Assembly: GCF_040115645.1 (NCBI RefSeq)
Contig: NC_089548.1
Location: 2,914,001-2,978,000, forward strand
Direction of reading: 5' to 3'
From: Euwallacea fornicatus
Lineage: Eukaryota; Arthropoda; Insecta; Coleoptera; Curculionidae
Length of the DNA stretch: 64,000 nt
Shown here in pieces: positions 62,201-64,000 of this stretch (position 1 is the first letter of the stretch; each line of letters starts with the position of its first letter). The position numbers and the translations under genes were made by a program. The notes under the pieces were generated by a model. It was not told the origin of the DNA, did not search any database, and saw only the letters and a program-made list of their open reading frames with translations.

Positions 62201-63002
62201 TTCTTAAATAAACGTTTTGATTTATTTTGTTTGGTTAAGCAGGTTTCTCCAGAATCTTATGTATGTACATATTTGTGAATATAATTCTTCAGTCATTTTA
62301 TGAATAAATTTTGAAAAAAACATGGTTTAGAAAAAAATTATTGAACAAAAATTATCGAACAGACTCGCAATAAATACTCACAAGATAGTATATGGCTTAA
62401 CGAGTATTGAAAAGAGTATTTTCTGTTATTCAGATAGTTTGGCTTCGCCTCCTTCGTTAAAGTTGCATTTTTTTATGGTTATAGTTAAAATAGTTTTTAA
62501 AAGCTTGAAAACGGAGATAAATACGAGGAAAATGCAAGAGTTACATAATTTTCTAAACAGGTAATTTAAATTTTCCTAGAAAAATGGTCAGCGACGCACA
62601 ATAGAAAGGTCGACAGGATTAGCCTCCCAAACATCTCTCTGTGTATTTTTGAAATCACCTGTGCAAAAATGTCTGAGAAGTCAAACTCCGAAATATGTAC
62701 ATAAGGTTCTGAAACACCTTGTATGTAGCATAGACTCAACTAAACGATTTTGTTTCCTAACCACTTTTTTGCTTATAATAGATTGTTAACATCTTCCATT
62801 ATTTTAACAAGCTTTTTAATATTTACATTGACAAGTTGCCCTTTGATTTCAGAGGTTTTGTCTTCGTTTTGCTCTGTTAGAAAAACTGCTCTTTCTATGC
62901 TTTCAGGCTCAATGTTCGAGTTCGATAGACTCGTTTCACCGCTAGTCGACAAGGAACTGAAGAACTTTTTCAGCAAAAAACTTGAAGACCTTTCCATCTT
63001 TT
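59246..63002 (-). CDS. unrecognised Lys/Ser-rich protein, multi-exon, 5' end incomplete
   Basis: A chain of exons with matching phases: 62202-61812, 61345-61226, 60964-59881, 59471-59246 (606 residues, stop TGA at 59,246). A further exon 63002-62827 would join in phase through a GTAAAT donor, though the acceptor at 62,203 (TTTATTTAAG) is weak. The protein is hydrophilic and rich in Lys, Ser, Asn and Glu, with basic clusters (AKKISRKRK, ISRKRRCRTSY, YRKGKKKIFSVKK). More ordered-looking segments are LRLSSLRPVSPGKLSLFSRL and ENLLNHLLQERPQIMKAHKK. This looks like a largely disordered nuclear or chromatin protein, but I recognise no domain and assign no function. The donor at 59,880 (AG|GTTGGT) is non-ideal; GTACGT six bases downstream would not keep the frame. 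The 5' end is unresolved. Confidence 0.6.
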
Positions 63003-64000
63003 CTGAAGAAAAACGAGAGAATATCAATATTCTAGAATTTACAGGGTGCTCTAGTAAAAAACAACAATTCTCCGCAGGAAAAGATTTACAGACTTTTTCC
63101 AACTACCGTGCAGTAAGTTATTTTACCGCATGCATATGCAGGCTAAAAATAATTCTTTATCTCACATGTACGACAAAAAAAAATTTGCAACTCGCAAATC
63201 ATAATGACATTTATTAGTGATATAAGTATTTCTGTGTGCGATGACTTTTTACTGCACACGGGGATGTAAAGATACTACCGCACGCTAATATGTAATTCAA
63301 ACTACAAAAGACAATAAAGTTAACACAAATACACTCGTTGGAAAAATATTTGACTTAATACATGCGGCAATGCTTTTATGTAATACTGTCCAAGTTCATC
63401 TATTTACCATGTACTGCGCTGTGTTGATATGCAACCAGTAATCTTTCAATAATTATTCTCTTACTTAAATAAAATAATTTTCTTTTACTTTTTGCTTAAA
63501 GACAGCTTCAGGTCATACAAATTTTAAATCGAAAGCTTCAAGTAGCGTTGAACTATCTTTTTATCTAGTTTTAATTTCGGCGCTACTCGTTTACGTGTAG
63601 TTACATTGCATAGGTGTGTAGTGTAATATTTTGGACACCTGGTATATTTGAAAACTTGCAATAACTTGAGGTTATTTGATAAATTTGACAAACGATAAAT
63701 TTTAAATACATTACCATAGTTTGATTTAAATCAACAAGGCACTATCACATTTAAAGGCGGAAGTATCTTACCTCATAAATTAAGGTGCTCACACAAGTCA
63801 CGACAAATATAATCTTAATTTGCAAGTACACAACAAAACACTAGCAAAAACATAATCCATATAAACACAACAAATTATACAAATAAGCAGGATTTGAAAT
63901 AAAAAATAAACAGAAGTAAACAATAATACTTCAAATTCTCTTTTGCTAGCGGCAATTGTTTTAAATGTCAGTCACAATGGCTCCATACATGGCCTACTGG
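63003..64000. other. upstream region of the unrecognised minus-strand gene
   Basis: AT-rich. It may contain earlier exons or the promoter of the gene at 59,246-63,002, but none could be placed. GGACACCTGGTATA near 63,632 resembles a decayed transposon tip. Confidence 0.3.

Noticed and set aside
62750..63217. Plus-strand frame of 155 codons
   Set aside because: Lies opposite a minus-strand exon (63,002-62,827) with better protein-like composition and splice signals; treated as its shadow.

Overview
The window looks like nuclear DNA of an insect. It is AT-rich with GT-AG introns, several only 53-62 bases long, and many decayed Tc1/mariner-type DNA transposons. Short introns and this transposon mix would suit a beetle, but nothing here fixes the order. 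No rRNA, CRISPR array or bacterial operon was seen, and I recognised no tRNA by eye.

Layout. Bases 1-17,352 hold no host exon I could support; they carry transposon remnants, including a Tc1-like element with perfect 18-base ends (6768-7615). A mariner (17,353-18,625) sits about 100 bases upstream of a GC-rich stretch that ends in a strong + strand splice donor (18,930). I infer this is the 5' noncoding first exon of the large gene downstream. A Tc1 element with decayed coding follows (23,060-24,726).

From 28,374 to 48,992 (+) lies one complete 17-exon gene: a type II membrane protein of the dipeptidyl-peptidase IV family, 880 residues, all intron phases consistent. The nucleophile serine is glycine, as in the DPP10 class of inactive family members, so it is predicted to be a pseudo-peptidase, possibly a Kv4 channel partner. 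Its introns contain a long-inverted-repeat element (32,605-33,669), a MITE (34,971-35,492), a long-TIR Tc3-like element (39,541-41,212), a Tc1 fragment (28,982-29,240) and a strong hairpin (31,445-31,479).

From 53,296 to 63,002 the coding is on the minus strand: the last exon of an unrecognised gene (53,296-53,967); a nearly complete Spo11, the meiotic double-strand-break enzyme, with its catalytic Tyr and Toprim acidic residues (54,578-57,378); a decayed mariner (57,860-59,144); and an unrecognised Lys/Ser-rich multi-exon gene (59,246-63,002).

The genes do not form a pathway. Dpp10-like is probably neuronal, Spo11 meiotic. I found no convincing new multi-gene system. The most interesting points are the pseudo-peptidase active site, the long inverted repeats inside its introns, a possible alternative N-terminal exon, and the two unrecognised genes beside Spo11.
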